DNA of 64,000 bases from Pristionchus mayeri (GCA_036245805.1 BTRK01000001.1:15693087-15757086); one strand, 5' to 3'; positions 34,517 to 46,524 are shown, numbered from the stretch's first letter. Notes: generated by a model from the letters alone, not told the origin. Program-made: numbers and translations.

Positions 34517-36215
34517 TTTTCCTTGATTTATGTTCGGCTCTAGTCTGTGTAACAACATTTTATCCATTTATAGGACACAACAATAGTAATGAACGGGGAC
34601 TGGTTACTCTGGGGACTGATCATCTCCCTCCACTTCCTCGGCCTTGCGCTTAGCAGCCTTAGTTCCCACTTTAGGAGGGTTCTCGTCACTTTCTTCGGGG
34701 GTGTAGCCAGACAGGTCATGCGCTTCCGACTCATTCACATCATAAATGTTAGAGATGAATACTAGGAGCGCGTGCAGGATATCGGTGCCCACGAACCGAC
34801 GGCGGAAGATGAACTCGCAGAGAGCAGGAATGAAGGTATGACGGGCTCTTCCGTGAGACTTTTTGGTAGGCTGTTTCATAAGCATCCAGAAACCCTCAAC
34901 TCCATTCGTGCATGCCCCTGTCTTTGGGTCTTTAAAGAACTTGGAGTGATTGACCACGGAGTGGATGTAGCCCTCAGGGAGCTCATCGATGTCACAATAG
35001 GATGCCCACCCATCGGAGACAATGTGAGTACCCGGAGCGATATTTGCTTGAATGAGGGGTTGGAGGGTGGCCTTAGACCGGTCGTCGACTACCACCGCGA
35101 ACACACGAGAGCGATCGCCCCTCTCGATACCACCGAATACCCAAACAGGTTTGGCATGTCGAACTCCTTCAAATATCCCCGATATTTCCTAGCCGCTACA
35201 CTTTCCACTTTCGCGGTGGACGTCATGATAATAACCTCGATGATGCTTAAATTTCACAGCACAGCTTTCATCAATCTCGACGGTTTTACCCGGGCCTCCG
35301 ATCTGCATCGGGACGTTGTCAAGAGCACCCGTACAGACCTCCCTCAGGAAACTATAAGGATTCATGCTCATGCTCATGCTGTCCATACCGTGCTATTGTG
35401 TAATGCATGCCAATTTACCTGATCCAGTCCGAAATGGTTCGCTCGCCCAAAGTGGTCCCATCATCCCTTTTCAGCTCATGCTGGATGTCAGTGTACTTAT
35501 ACGTATCACGAGAGAAGTAATAGGCCAAACGGATGACGTCGTCGGGGTGGGTGCAGTTTTGCATTAGAGAAGAAAGTTCCCCGCATAGCAGACGTGCGCT
35601 TTTTACACTTCTTGTCAATGCACTCGAAACTGTATTGGGCCCAGTTGGTCTTATCATTAATGATTCGACAGGGGTTGTTGCATTTGGGGCATTTCCTCTC
35701 AGAGGGGAGCAAACAGCAGTCCTTCAGAAGGGTAACCACTGCAGGTCGGTCCTGCTCAAGGATCTTCTCCAATCTACGGGAATTTACCCCTTTGAACGCG
35801 TCCAAAGAGGCAGAATGGATGGGAAGGGGCGACATAGCACTATCACTAACAATAAGTGTGTATTAGACTGTTCATTAGATATTCATGCTTCTCCGTGAGA
35901 AACTTCCAGAGCATTCCCACGCTGGAGTCCCTTTCCCACGCACTATTCTACTCTAACCGTCTGCACTCTCTCACTTCCCTCGCCTCTCTCGCCAGGCGCG
36001 CGCGAGTTTATGTGCGCGCTCATGCTCCGCTCCCCCTCCCCTCTATAAAAGGGTGCCATCTCGCGTGCCTCAGGTCAGTCTGGCCCTCTCCCTTCGGGGA
36101 AGAGGGTGGGGTGCCTTGTCCCCCGCAGACTCCCCTCCCTCTGGTAGGGGGCGGGGCCAGCCAGCCCCTTGGCTCCGCCCCCTTTTAGGGCGATCTTGGC
36201 TTCTGCAGTAGCGCC
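34376..36215. mobile_element. Merlin DNA transposon with 8-bp TSD
   Basis: Terminal repeats start GGCACTACTGCAGAAGCC (left) and the complement of GGCTTCTGCAGTAGCGCC (right) and extend about 45 bp through CCCTAAAAGGGGGCGGAGCC. GAAAGGTA is duplicated at 34368-34375 and 36216-36223; 8-9 bp is the Merlin norm. The 1840-bp element carries one minus-strand transposase gene. The flawless duplication implies a recent insertion. Confidence 0.9.
34604..35835 (-). pseudogene. Merlin (IS1016/ISXO2-like) transposase
   Basis: Start ATG at 35835. A zinc-ribbon-like segment (CPKCNNPC...CIDKKCKKR) is followed by a DDE core: first Asp in VEIDES (35270 region), KHHRG, WVFGGIERG, second Asp in IVSDGWASY, and Glu in TNGVEGFW near 34890. 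Apparent introns lie between ISDWI and REVCTG and between KHHRG and VRHAKP; the second has weak signals, and without it an in-frame TAG interrupts. A one-base conflict after FFSNAKL (about 35550) shifts the frame. So the transposase is nearly complete but probably inactive as written; a sequencing indel is the alternative. Confidence 0.8.
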
Positions 36216-36223
36216 GAAAGGTA

Positions 36224-36404
36224 TTCCTTGATTTCTAGTGTCCATGAAATGTATGTTCTGTTGCATGTTTTTTCGCCCTCTATCCCACTTTGTGTTTAAC
36301 TCCCATTGCATATCGGAGGCAGAAATAGTCTTAATTAGCACATCGTTGCACAATTCGTTTTGAATTTTTGCTTAGGAGAAAAAAGTGAGTTTCATTACAC
36401 TCAG
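36224..36404. other. C-D junction without conserved hairpin
   Basis: CTCTATCCCACTTTGTGTTT (36278) followed by AACTCCCATT and ATCGGAGGCA is repeated with few changes inside intron 3 of gene D (37425-37474). The junction is therefore rearranged. It ends ACTCAG|ATGACA. Confidence 0.55.
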
Positions 36405-39400
36405 ATGACATCGGAAGCCACAGAAGATCTTTGCATCTTCTTCAAGGACATGAAAAATGAACTCGTGTGAGTTTCCTGGTTAAAATTGTTTAACGATGAT
36501 TTAGAAAAATATGCTAACAGCCATGGGCAATAATTGAACTTACCTCCAAAATTTCAACGAATTTCTGAATTTGCAGAGGTCCGTTGACTGAGCGTCAAGT
36601 TCAGGAGTGGTACAGGATGAAATGGTTCGAGAACTCTTTCCTGTTCTATGTGAGTGTTTGAGCTTATTTATCGGGTTTTCAAGATTAGAACCCTGATTTT
36701 TCCAGTTTGCGACGAGCGATGATTACCCAGATGATTCCACTCCCTCGTTCACTCTTGGTCAGTAGTTTTTTCAGCGTACAGAAACTGAATGAACAATTGT
36801 GGGGGTAGGACATTTGCGCAATGGACATTTGCGCAACGGAGCGCCGTTCGATGGGGAGTTAACCTAGCCACTTGGGATTCGTATCATTGTAACTAGTGTG
36901 TGCTACTCTACAAGTACATATAAAAATCTCCTTGCCAGGCGATCATGAATTTTACTCGACACCAACGACCAGGGGGTCATGGTCCAAAATTGTGAATTTG
37001 AGCTGAAATTCATGGTTATATAAACACAGAGTACCGTGACCAATTGAGATTCAAGTGCCCCTGTACCCAATGTATCCCGATAACATGGGTATATATTGGT
37101 TTCGTCATTTGGTGTTTATCTAATCATGATTTTTTACTTAAATTCACAATTTTGGACCATGACCCCCTGGTCGTTGGAGACGAGTGAAAAATTTTGAATT
37201 TAAGTAAAAAATCATGATTAGATAAACACCAAATGACGAAACCAATATATACCCATGTTGAAATTCATGATCGCCTGGCAATGAGATTTTTATATGTAAT
37301 TGTAGAGTATCGCACACTAGTTGCAATGAAACTACTCCCAAGTTTTAACTCAAACTATTCATGGAACGGCGCTCCGTTGCGCAAATGTCCGTTGCGCAAA
37401 TGTCCTACCCCACAATTGTTTCTCTCACTATCCCCACTTTGTGTTTAATTCCCATTTCCTAAATCGGATGCACTCATAGCTTTTAACAGCTTTTAATAAT
37501 AACTCATAGCTCTCATAGAAAATATCGATTATGAAATGTGTATTAACAAATAAAATTTAACTAAAGACTAACTAATTCAGAAGAATTGCGAACTCGAAAC
37601 GGCATTGGCTGTCCGTTTATTCTCCCTTGCGATGCTCCGGCAGAGAAAACGCGAGCTTATGCGGTGCAGAGACTGCGTTGTATGGAAGAGGTTTCACACT
37701 TTTTCATCAGTTATGAACTTATTTCACCTTCCGCAAACCGAAGTTAAACAATTCAGGAAATTCAGTCGCTGCGCGTGGCGTGTGCGGACTTTCTTCGAAT
37801 GAAGGAACAAATGCGAAAGGGGAAGACAGAGAAGGAGAACAATAAGGTATTTCTATATTATTAATTACGAATTTTATTTATGAAATGTGAACATTTTTTA
37901 CAGAACGTGTTAAAATTTGTTCAGAAGAAGTCTACTACATCAATCGATAATCCTGTGAAGCAGAGCTGCACATGTCTCGAAAATGAACGGATGGAGAAAG
38001 CTGAGAGAGTGGGTCAACTTTATCATTTATATTTGTCCATTTTTTAACCCTGTAATGGTTGATGCAGAAAGTTGTCCAAATCCATCACTGGTATTATGGA
38101 GTACTAAAATGGCTTAATGAGATGCAATTAGTTGTATATTGTCCGGTTAATTTTCTCTTATTTTTTAGATTTCATCATTTTCAAATCGTTTCACGCGGTG
38201 CTGTTGAAACAAAATTCATTGATTATGAAATTCTAAAGCAATAAATTTGTTATTCGCAGTGGATTTCGATTCTGGCTGACTCCTTTCTCGCCATCTGCCA
38301 ATTTTTCGTGTTGCATCTTGATCCTAAGACTACATGCAAGGACGAATTCTTCTACCATATCGGTTAATATTCTATAAACTAAAAAATATTTGAAGTATTA
38401 TAAATACTTTTAGAAGAGCGACTGTCTTGCTTGACAGAAGAAGAAATGCAGATCCTATTCGAAGAGGTGGTTCAAAAAATCGAAGAGCAGCCGGTTTGTT
38501 TTCATGTTTTAAAATCCCAATTATAATTGCACCACATTTTCCTTCCTAATCCAGCATTGTTTACCTAAGTGCCTGAATGCTAGGCTGCGTAATACAACAT
38601 CGAAAACAACGTATTTATCGTACACCACATAGGCTCTTCATCAGATACGGAAGTGTACCAGAATGGGAGGGGATGGGGACATGAGGGAAAAGAATAATGA
38701 AGAATATGAGTATTTCCTCTTCTCATAGGTCCTCTTCTGCTCTTTTTGCAATCGATTCATGTTCACTACTCGACAGACATTCATGCATATCGCCTGTCCC
38801 GATCACATCGCCGAGGTTAGAACAATCTTTTCTTTTCTTTAACAAGAAATGTTATCTGAACTCATGGATTCTTTGTATGTGTTTGAGAAAGCCCAGATTC
38901 GATATTCTCAAGCGTTTATTTCAGATGACTAACGTTTCTAAGGGCTGTTTGCAAGCTAACTCTCTTCTCATAGCGATGGTCGGGAAAACGCGAGTGGAAC
39001 AGTAAATATTTTTATATTTTTCTTCTCATCATGCCCATTCTATTTACACACATACTATGGTTTGGTTCTCAGGACGGTAATATATTTGATTTATGATACG
39101 AGTACCATGACACTTTTGAGATAATTACTGCATGTTTTAGAATGTTCGAGCAAGATACGGAACGAGTGAATTATCAAAGACAAAAGTGAGCGATTTGTGC
39201 ATTTCAATTATGAAAGGTTCAGATTAATTAATATTTCACGTGTGGTCGTACTATGCCTATATGAACTCATTTTGCCGAAAATTAAACTGTTACTTTTTGG
39301 AAATTGTATTTTCGTTACAAATGATATCCATACAACATATATCATAGATAAACGGGGTGTTTTAAGCCTGATGTCAAAGATCCACAAGATGATTCAGATG

Positions 39401-41824
39401 GTCCGCGATGAGTATTGATGAGAAGGGACTGTTCCCACCGAGAACATTTATTGAAGACGTGAACAAGAAATATTTCGAAGATCGCAAAATTTCCAATGTG
39501 AAAGATGCTAAGAAGATAGCCACTGCTTTTCTCGAGAACCCCAATTATTCCACCATCACTACGGCGCTTACTCTACACATCGGAAATGCCAAGGTTCGAA
39601 ATTTTTGCGTGATGCGATTGTATTTCTAAATTTTTCGTTTACATTAATTCGAATTATTTAAACTTTTTCCGTTGAGTATTAAATTTTTATTGTTAGTTTT
39701 ACTAAGTTTTTAGTAATTTATATTGCACAACTATCACGATTCCTCACTGCAGACTCGTTGCTTCGATTGCAAGCTCATCTTCGCCAATGCAAACGAGTAC
39801 TATGAGCACCTCCTCACCTTCTACCATATGTACAAGGTAAATTTTGTGAATGGTGCCTATTAGGTTTGTTCGCCACCTTTTTTACCAGTCTTTGGGATGT
39901 AGCCATAGATGTGCAGGGATTGTATCGGGGGGGGGGGGGGGGGGGTGCCCATCCGGATGGGCTCCCCCCCTCGACGTATAGGGGGTCATGGTCAAAAATC
40001 GATCGGTAGGTCAAGGCTAAGTACCATAACCAATCGATAGTACAGTACACCCTGATACCGTATATGGATACCGTAACCCGCGAATATCGCAAACTAACTT
40101 TATTTTTAAAAAGTCCTGGCACCGTGCCCAATCGATTGTACAGTACCCAAGTCACTACCGTAACCCAGTTCCATGGGTCAAATCCAGTTCCTTGGGTCAA
40201 ACATTTTTCTAAAATTGTCAACCATTTTTCTAAAAATCCTAAGTCGATTATAAAATTATTCTACAGTAACGAGAGATAAGGTAGGATGATTAAAAATAAT
40301 TATACTATCGATTTTAAAATTTTAGAAAAATGTTTGACCCAAGGAACTGGATCTGACCCATGGAACTGGGTTACGGTAGTGACGTGGGTACTGTACAATC
40401 GATTGGGCACGGTGCCAGGACTTTTTAAAAATAAAGTTAGTTTGCGATATTCGCGGGTTACGGTATCCATATACGGTATCAGGGTATACTGTACTATCGA
40501 TTGGTTATGGTACTTAGTCTTGACCTACCGATCGATTTTTGACCATGACCCCCTATACGTCGAGGGGGAGCCCATCCGGATGGGCACCCCCCCCCCCCCC
40601 GATTGTATCGTGCACAACTATGGATGTAGCTATGAGAATTAATACCGAGAAAGCGGCGAGAAAAACGAAAAACATCGATTTCCTTCACAAAGTCTACGGA
40701 GACAAAGTCTACGGAGATTTTTTAAATTGCTCCGATTGATTATAGCACATTATATTAGGTTGATGCAAAAGTTTCTCCCTATTATATTTTTTTAACTTTC
40801 TCCAGCCATATTTGCCTGACTGTAATTTCCATTTAACAGTAGTTGTGGACGTAGTGGTAGATTACCCTCGCTGTATCAATTCAATCCTGGAAAGCTTAGT
40901 ACGGGAATAAATAATTAAAATGTCAAAATCTCAAAATTTTGCAATTTTTTGTGTACTTTGTTGAACCCTACCATTTGAACGCACGCTAATAATTGATTTT
41001 GCCCATCTGAAGAGTGATACTACTCAAGTTGCTCTTCAAGAAATTAGAAAATATCCAACCTTCAATAGGCGTTGAAAGCTGAGAATTATTAAGAGTGGCG
41101 AGCACTTCATTGTACACAACAATATGGTTTACTGAGCCAACGGCTAAACATTCGGGGCTATGAAATGTAATTCTGCAGAAATTTATCTCGCGGAATTATC
41201 TAATTACGCGCTCATCTGAACTTGGCATGAAGGCACACTGATATTTAATTAAAATCGTGAGCATCCCCAGTTGTCATACTTTACACTGGTATGTATGATT
41301 AACCCCTATCTCTTTTCCCCATTTTGCAATAACATTATAAAAAATTAGTTTGAAAATCAATTTTGCGAAATTTGACGGATTGCTGTATCGACGCTGCTAA
41401 TTGTCGAGAACTGGGATACGGGATGTTATAAAGAGTATTCATGTACCCTTTTATTGCACAAGACCGTAATAGAATTGATCTACCTTGGAGGTCAGGGGAA
41501 GCAAAAATGTACATTTCTAAAAAAAGGGAGAAACTTTTGCATCAACCTGATATTTTCATTTGAAATCTAAGAATATATCTTTCTACGTTGTTTGATGATC
41601 TTCTCTTATATATTTTTTATCTACCCTCGAAGTCGCAACGAGATACGAATAGTATATATGTGTTGTAGTACAGAATAATTTGATTCTCCTAACACGGAGT
41701 ATTATCTTCCCAGGCGCCGCCTCTCGACTTTCTCACGATGGTCGTCAACGTGCAGGAGAAGGAATTGTCTCTTCTCCAGCCATGGCCCGAGATGCCCTCA
41801 ACCAGTTATTGTCGGAATTCGTGA
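36405..41824 (+). CDS. Array gene D: GYF and two C2H2 fingers
   Basis: Fourteen exons: 36405-36466, 36577-36649, 36706-36757, 37581-37690, 37757-37846, 37904-38008, 38260-38362, 38414-38493, 38729-38815, 38925-39001, 39141-39185, 39398-39593, 39753-39836, 41714-41824; 424 aa, every junction canonical and in phase. GYF: IFFKDMKNEL, GPLTERQVQEWYRMKWF, TRNGIGCPF. Coiled coil in exons 4-6. Exon 7 starts WISILADSF, the marker block of the family. Finger 1: CSFCNRFMFT...H-x5-H; finger 2: CFDCKLIFAN...H-x5-H. A WSAMSIDEK helix precedes finger 2. Possible adaptor that binds a proline-rich partner by GYF and nucleic acid or protein by the fingers; this is inferred from domains. Introns 3 and 13 carry three MITE or mariner insertions. 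Confidence 0.8.
36801..37411. mobile_element. hAT-like MITE with 8-bp palindromic TSD
   Basis: Inverted ends GGGGTAGGACATTTGCGCAA / TTGCGCAAATGTCCTACCCC, with ACAATTGT duplicated at 36793-36800 and 37412-37419. A sub-motif GGACATTTGCGCAA is repeated twice inside each end. An inner inverted pair (GGTCCAAAATTGTGAATTT) gives stem-loop structure. Eight-base duplications suggest hAT; no transposase. In intron 3 of gene D. Confidence 0.65.
39927..40600. mobile_element. Poly-G-capped inverted-repeat element, 9-bp TSD
   Basis: Each end has a G/C run, a palindromic head (GCCCATCCGGATGGGC), then a long arm starting TATAGGGGGTCATGGTC. GATTGTATC is duplicated at 39918-39926 and 40601-40609. A 9-bp duplication suits Mutator-like elements. 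674 bp, non-coding. A second copy is at 62127-62680. In intron 13 of gene D. Confidence 0.75.
40755..41550. mobile_element. Mariner-type TIR element, decayed
   Basis: Ends TTAGGTTGATGCAAAAGTTT / AAACTTTTGCATCAACCTGA flanked by TA (40753-40754, 41551-41552). 796 bp without a readable transposase, so a deleted mariner derivative. In intron 13 of gene D. Confidence 0.7.
41625..41705 (-). mobile_element. Worn LINE-3'-end-like copy
   Basis: ATCTACCCTCGAAGTCGCAAC...CTCCTAACACGGAG is a degraded relative of 12945-13040 in the same orientation. It lies just before the last exon of gene D. Confidence 0.4.
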
Positions 41825-42157
41825 TGACGTCAGTGGGCTCTAGAATCAATTGACTTAGCCATTGAAATTACTTCGTCTCTCTTTTTGACAACTTCATTTT
41901 CCGTTATTCCTTTAAAATATTTCGAAATGTTGTTATCGTTGTTACTTTGTTATCTTTTTTGAAAAGTTTTCTTGAGTTTTGAGAAGAAGCAATTGCTGTT
42001 CTTGATATTCTGATACAGAGAAGCCATTGTTGTTGTTTGATGTTGCATAAATATTCTCAGGATCGATTAACATTTTATTGTCTATTGAAGCGTTTCGGAA
42101 GCGCATTGGTATCTGATTGTATTGACGTTAGTGCGTTTAAATCTACACATTGCTAAG
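41825..42157 (+). promoter_or_regulatory. D-E spacer with conserved hairpin at 42088-42107
   Basis: 333-bp gap. AAGCGTTTCGGAAGCGCATT lies 50 nt before the ATG, a diverged form of the spacer hairpin. Upstream, TTTGATGTTGCATAAATATTC matches a block shared with the E-F, F-G and post-G spacers. Ends GCTAAG|ATGACA. Confidence 0.55.
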
Positions 42158-45100
42158 ATGACATCAGAAACCACAGTCAATCTTCGCATCTTCTTCAAGG
42201 ACAAGAATGAGCTCAAGTGAGTTGGATCGATTAATTGTGATATTTCAGACTTAAAAAAAAAGATTTCTCTCCTTTTTTTATTTTCCAGAGGTCCTTTCAC
42301 TGAACATGAGATCCAAGAGAAATATAGAAATGGATGGCTTGAGAACTCGTTTGTTTTCTATGTAAGTCGACTTTATGCACATAATTTACGAAACATAACA
42401 CATTTTCAGCTCGAGGATACTGATAGCTCGCGGGATGAAGCCATCTTTTCATTCAAACTCGGTTAGTGTTTTCGTATGCATTATGCAATTTTAATTAGAT
42501 TCATTATCTGTAATTTATTCATAATTTAGGAAATAATATATTGTTAGAACCGTTTCCCAAGCTCTGGGGATACCTGTAATATGCTCAAAGGACAATAGTT
42601 GAACACATTCAGACGAGTTGTGCACTCGCAACGGCATCGGTGCCCCGTTCCGCATTCCTTCTGACGCCGTTCCTCCTCAGCAGAGACTGCATTGCCTCGA
42701 AGAGGTTTCTTTCATTTTACGCGACAATAAAAAGCAATTAGGATAATTTTTAAATTTAGCTTTGTAATCGGTTTTTTCCAGGAGATTCGCAAGCTCCGCA
42801 TGGAGTGTGCGGATGTCCAGAAAGTGAAGGAGCGCATCAGGGATATGGAGGAGAAGAAGGTAGTCTATTACTTTACAGATTTTTATTCTAAACTTTTGCT
42901 CTACTGTGAGAAAAAAATTACTGAATTACTGTGAGAATAGAATGCGTAGCAAGTTGGTGAGCGCTGGAGCCAAGGCACAGCGCGACAAACAGATACAGTA
43001 TCATTTTAACTTCCATTCCGTTCTGCTGATTCCCACGTGCACCAGTGCACATCAACTTGCTACGCATTCTATTCTCACAGTTATATTGATAATAATAATT
43101 TGTTTTCGGTTGAGGTGACGCATTCGAGGTGGCACTAAAAATTTTATTATGATTGCTTTCATCATGATTATAACTCCACTTTTAGTGGGTGAATCAGTGG
43201 GCAGAGTACTATCTCGATGTGCTGGAGGCGTGCAAGACTATGAAGATGGAGAAAGTGGGAGGGAAGAGAGCACAGGAGATGCGTGAGTTAGCTATCATGA
43301 TTGAAGTAGTTATTCCTCTGTGTTCAGTCTTGCTTATGCGAGGAAACATTCTCAAGTCGGAGTCGGCTCGAATCAAGGGCCGAGATGTGCTGCTGAACAG
43401 ATTGAAGGAGCTTGAAGTACGTCATTTGATTTGCTTTAAGTATTCTGATGTTTGCTACTCCCATTATATATTTTTGTACGTTAATAAAGGCGGAAGAAAT
43501 AGTACTTCTCACAATGAAGACTGATGTATGGGTAAAAATAACGATTTTTCTAACATAAAAACGGATCTCATTTAAGCGTAACTTAGGCAGACACGTTCAC
43601 AGCTTATAGTTTCATAATGGTTTTTAAAAGTTCTATTCGGACTCGGGTTTTATGTTGGGGGTATTATTGTTAAGTAGCACATTAACCCTTTACAGTACGC
43701 CTACTGCGCTGATTGTGACGCCGTCTTCATGAATTACAAGCAAATTCTGCTGCATACTATGCAGAAACGCCATGCCACCAGTGGTATCGATGTGACTTTG
43801 GTAAGAACAATGGTATTATACAATATTGAATAAGTTCAAATGTTGTATTCTATTCTCCCTTTTTTATCAGGATGATCAGGAGAAGCTTCCGCTTGTGGAG
43901 ATCAACGCTTGCATGATGGCATTATTCGAGCCACTGATTAATGAGTAAGTTCATTTGATGCTTTGTAGAAGTTTTATTGAAATTGGATGATTCTAATTGA
44001 GCTAATAAATAGATTATACTATTGCAATATGCATTATTCACATTCATTACAGTATGGCAGTGGCAGAGAAGACTTTTCTCGATGGATTAGAACCGTAAGA
44101 ATTTTATTGTTTTTGTTTCGCATTGTAGACACAATTATATGCAATATTTCTAATGCTTATTATGAAATTGTGTTTTCCACAGATTCGAATACGGTACTAC
44201 GTCGTGGGAGGATTATGCCCCCGAAGGCGACTTCCAAGATCATTGCGATTACACGCACGGTCTACAGATCTGTGGCAATCCCGAATACAGTGAGTAGTTT
44301 GAGCTGTCTATCGTGTGTTCTCGATAAGTAGGGCAATCTCGGAATTAAGTAACATATCAGGTTGGTTCATAAGTCTTTTCCCTTTTCCACAATTAAACAT
44401 TTTTGGATTTACTAGCTCTTACTTTCAACTTTTTCTCATATAGTTTGATGCATTCAGTGAGCGCATCGACACTCTCTTTAGCGCACATTGGGTCAAGCCT
44501 ATATTGCCAGTATTGCTAGCACAAGGCAAAGTCAAATGCTCCGAGTTACTTTTGTTTCGATTTGAGCTCAACGGAAATCTGACATATGACTACTATCATT
44601 TCATCATTTTATAGCGTGGTATTCGTAGTTTTCAAAACACTATTGAACCCCGACTTCCCGTGAAGGATGTGATCAAACTGGCGCGACTTAAAAATATTCA
44701 GTGCTTCTTGACATGACCATAGCGATGTAATCCACCACATGCTCGCACCAACAGTCATAGGAATACCAATTCTACACATACACGAAGTTACATCCATATC
44801 GAGTTTACACTCTCGTTTTGGTTCATGTAGCAATAGTCCGTTCAAAATCTACACATCTCAATGTTACAGCATGGATATGTGGTCATGGAAATGCCCATTT
44901 TCGAATCATTTTCGTTTTCAGCATTGATAGATGATTCGGCATTTTGAGATAAAACGAACAAGCTACCTTTCATATATCATATATTAAAAGGATAAAATTC
45001 GGGAATGCCTCTTTCGCCAGGAGATTGGATCTTTTCGAACACTCCAGAAACTGAATTTTTGACTATTTTTGACGTATGAAGATTGTTTTCAAAATATTGT

Positions 45101-46220
45101 TTTATTGAGAAATGAATGATACATGCGCTTAAATATTTTTAGAATAGTGTGCCCCAATAGTGATTGAGTGTAGCGCCCCTACATAGAGCCCATTATCTTT
45201 GACCCTTGGATCAGGAGTTCCGATCGTTGGAGCAGCATTGCATCGCTCATGTCGGAATTTACAAGCCTGTATTTCGGAATGTCGCAATGTAAGCACATGT
45301 GCCTACACACTTTTAGAAAAAGAAACTAATGGGCTTTTCATTCATGCAAAATAAATGGTATCGCAATTTTTCTCCACTGAATGCTAGCTGATCAAACAAA
45401 ATGGAAAAAATCAACGAAACTATATTTGGAATCAAACCTCATTTTGTTGGTAACTCTAAAGCCATGATGCAATTCTAATGTATGATAATGAAGTGCGAGC
45501 GTACCCTTATATAATGCCTTGGAGTCAGGCAATTCCTTTCCACTGGAACAATTTTAGGTGAAATCGGATTGTACACTCCAAAAGGGAAAAGACTTATGAA
45601 CCAACCTAATAGTAATAAACCGACAAGAACAAACTTGTGAACTTTCAGATATCCCATTGACTCATAGACAAATTGTGATCAATATGATGGCTCAATTCAA
45701 AGTGAGAATTTCTTTGAAGATGGCGATATGTATTTTTATTTTTTTCTAATAATGCACCGATACTTCTCCCTTTTACAGCAACACAAGACTCGTGGTCGTG
45801 AGTGGATGACTGAACTGCACAATCACATTGGCGACAGACAGGTCTTTAAGATAAAATTCGCACCTTGAACTTTTTTTGAATTATCATAAATGTTTCAGAC
45901 CATGTGCAGCTATTGCAAAAAAGTTACCGGCACGAGGGAGGAGTACTACAAGCATCTTCGTACGTATGCTCAACTGGTGGAAGTTCGTTGTTTCGTTATT
46001 GCCACCTGTAGATGCTAAAACATTTCTGAGTTAAGGTGTCAGGCCATATGATAGTTTTATTTTTCTTAACGAACCAAATATTAAGAACCTTTATTAGTAT
46101 GTTATCACACTAAGTTTCAAATCTGAATATTGGTTCATAAAGAAAAGAAATAATTCACAGTCGCCGGCACTGGATACAATCACACTCATCGTCAACATGT
46201 ACACTAAGGACAGAGAGTAA
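42158..46220 (+). CDS. Array gene E: GYF and C2H2 fingers
   Basis: Fifteen exons: 42158-42216, 42289-42361, 42410-42461, 42613-42704, 42782-42859, 43186-43282, 43328-43416, 43696-43800, 43871-43944, 44053-44094, 44183-44289, 45649-45701, 45779-45841, 45899-45976, 46161-46220; 373 aa, all in phase. GYF: IFFKDKNELK, GPFTEHEIQEKYRNGWLE (tryptophan replaced by lysine), TRNGIGAPF. Coiled coil: KVKERIRDMEEK. The spacer exon present in A, D and F is absent. Finger 1 is CADCDAVF...HTMQKRH. Finger 2 (CSYCKKVTG...YYKHLRTYAQL) lacks the last histidine. Finger 2 resembles A, not the neighbours D or F, so A and E form one subfamily. Intron 11 holds a 1.25-kb mariner-type element. Confidence 0.75.
42929..43080. 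mobile_element. CTGTGAGAA-type MITE, copy 4
   Basis: Ends CTGTGAGAATAGAATGCG / GCATTCTATTCTCACAG, next arm block TAGCAAGTTG / CAACTTGCTA, TA at the left border. In intron 5 of gene E. Confidence 0.75.
44357..45609. mobile_element. Mariner-type TIR element, decayed
   Basis: Ends CAGGTTGGTTCATAAGTC (from 44358) and GACTTATGAACCAACCTAA (to 45609), TA on both borders. This TIR matches the cecropia-type mariner consensus. Length of 1253 bp is full size but only scattered short frames remain. In intron 11 of gene E. Confidence 0.7.
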
Positions 46221-46524
46221 ATCATCGATTATAACCTTATCTCCTCCCGTTTTGTAATTCCTATCCCTACCAGAAGGAGCCCTCATGTTCCTATCTTATT
46301 TGATTACTATAGAGAATCATTCCAGTTTTAAGTTCAGAAGTGCTTTTTCTCCTACTGTTTTTATTTCTCCTGAAGTGTTGAGTTGTAGCAATCGTTGTTG
46401 CTTGATGTTGCATAAAGTTATTCAGAAGCGTATATCATTCTTTGGAGAAACATAGCGTCCGCATCGCTTTAATATCTTGATTATTTTCCATTTCCTGTTC
46501 TATTAGCTCTTGATTTATTGCAGA
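46221..46524 (+). promoter_or_regulatory. E-F spacer with conserved hairpin at 46454-46469
   Basis: 304-bp gap. AGCGTCCGCATCGCT is the hairpin, 56 nt before the ATG. The block TTGATGTTGCATAAAG precedes it. Ends ATTGCAG|AATGGG. Confidence 0.6.

Noticed and set aside
39814..40739. Open frames of 64-135 aa on both strands
   Set aside because: They read the two arms of an inverted-repeat element and mirror each other; no domain.
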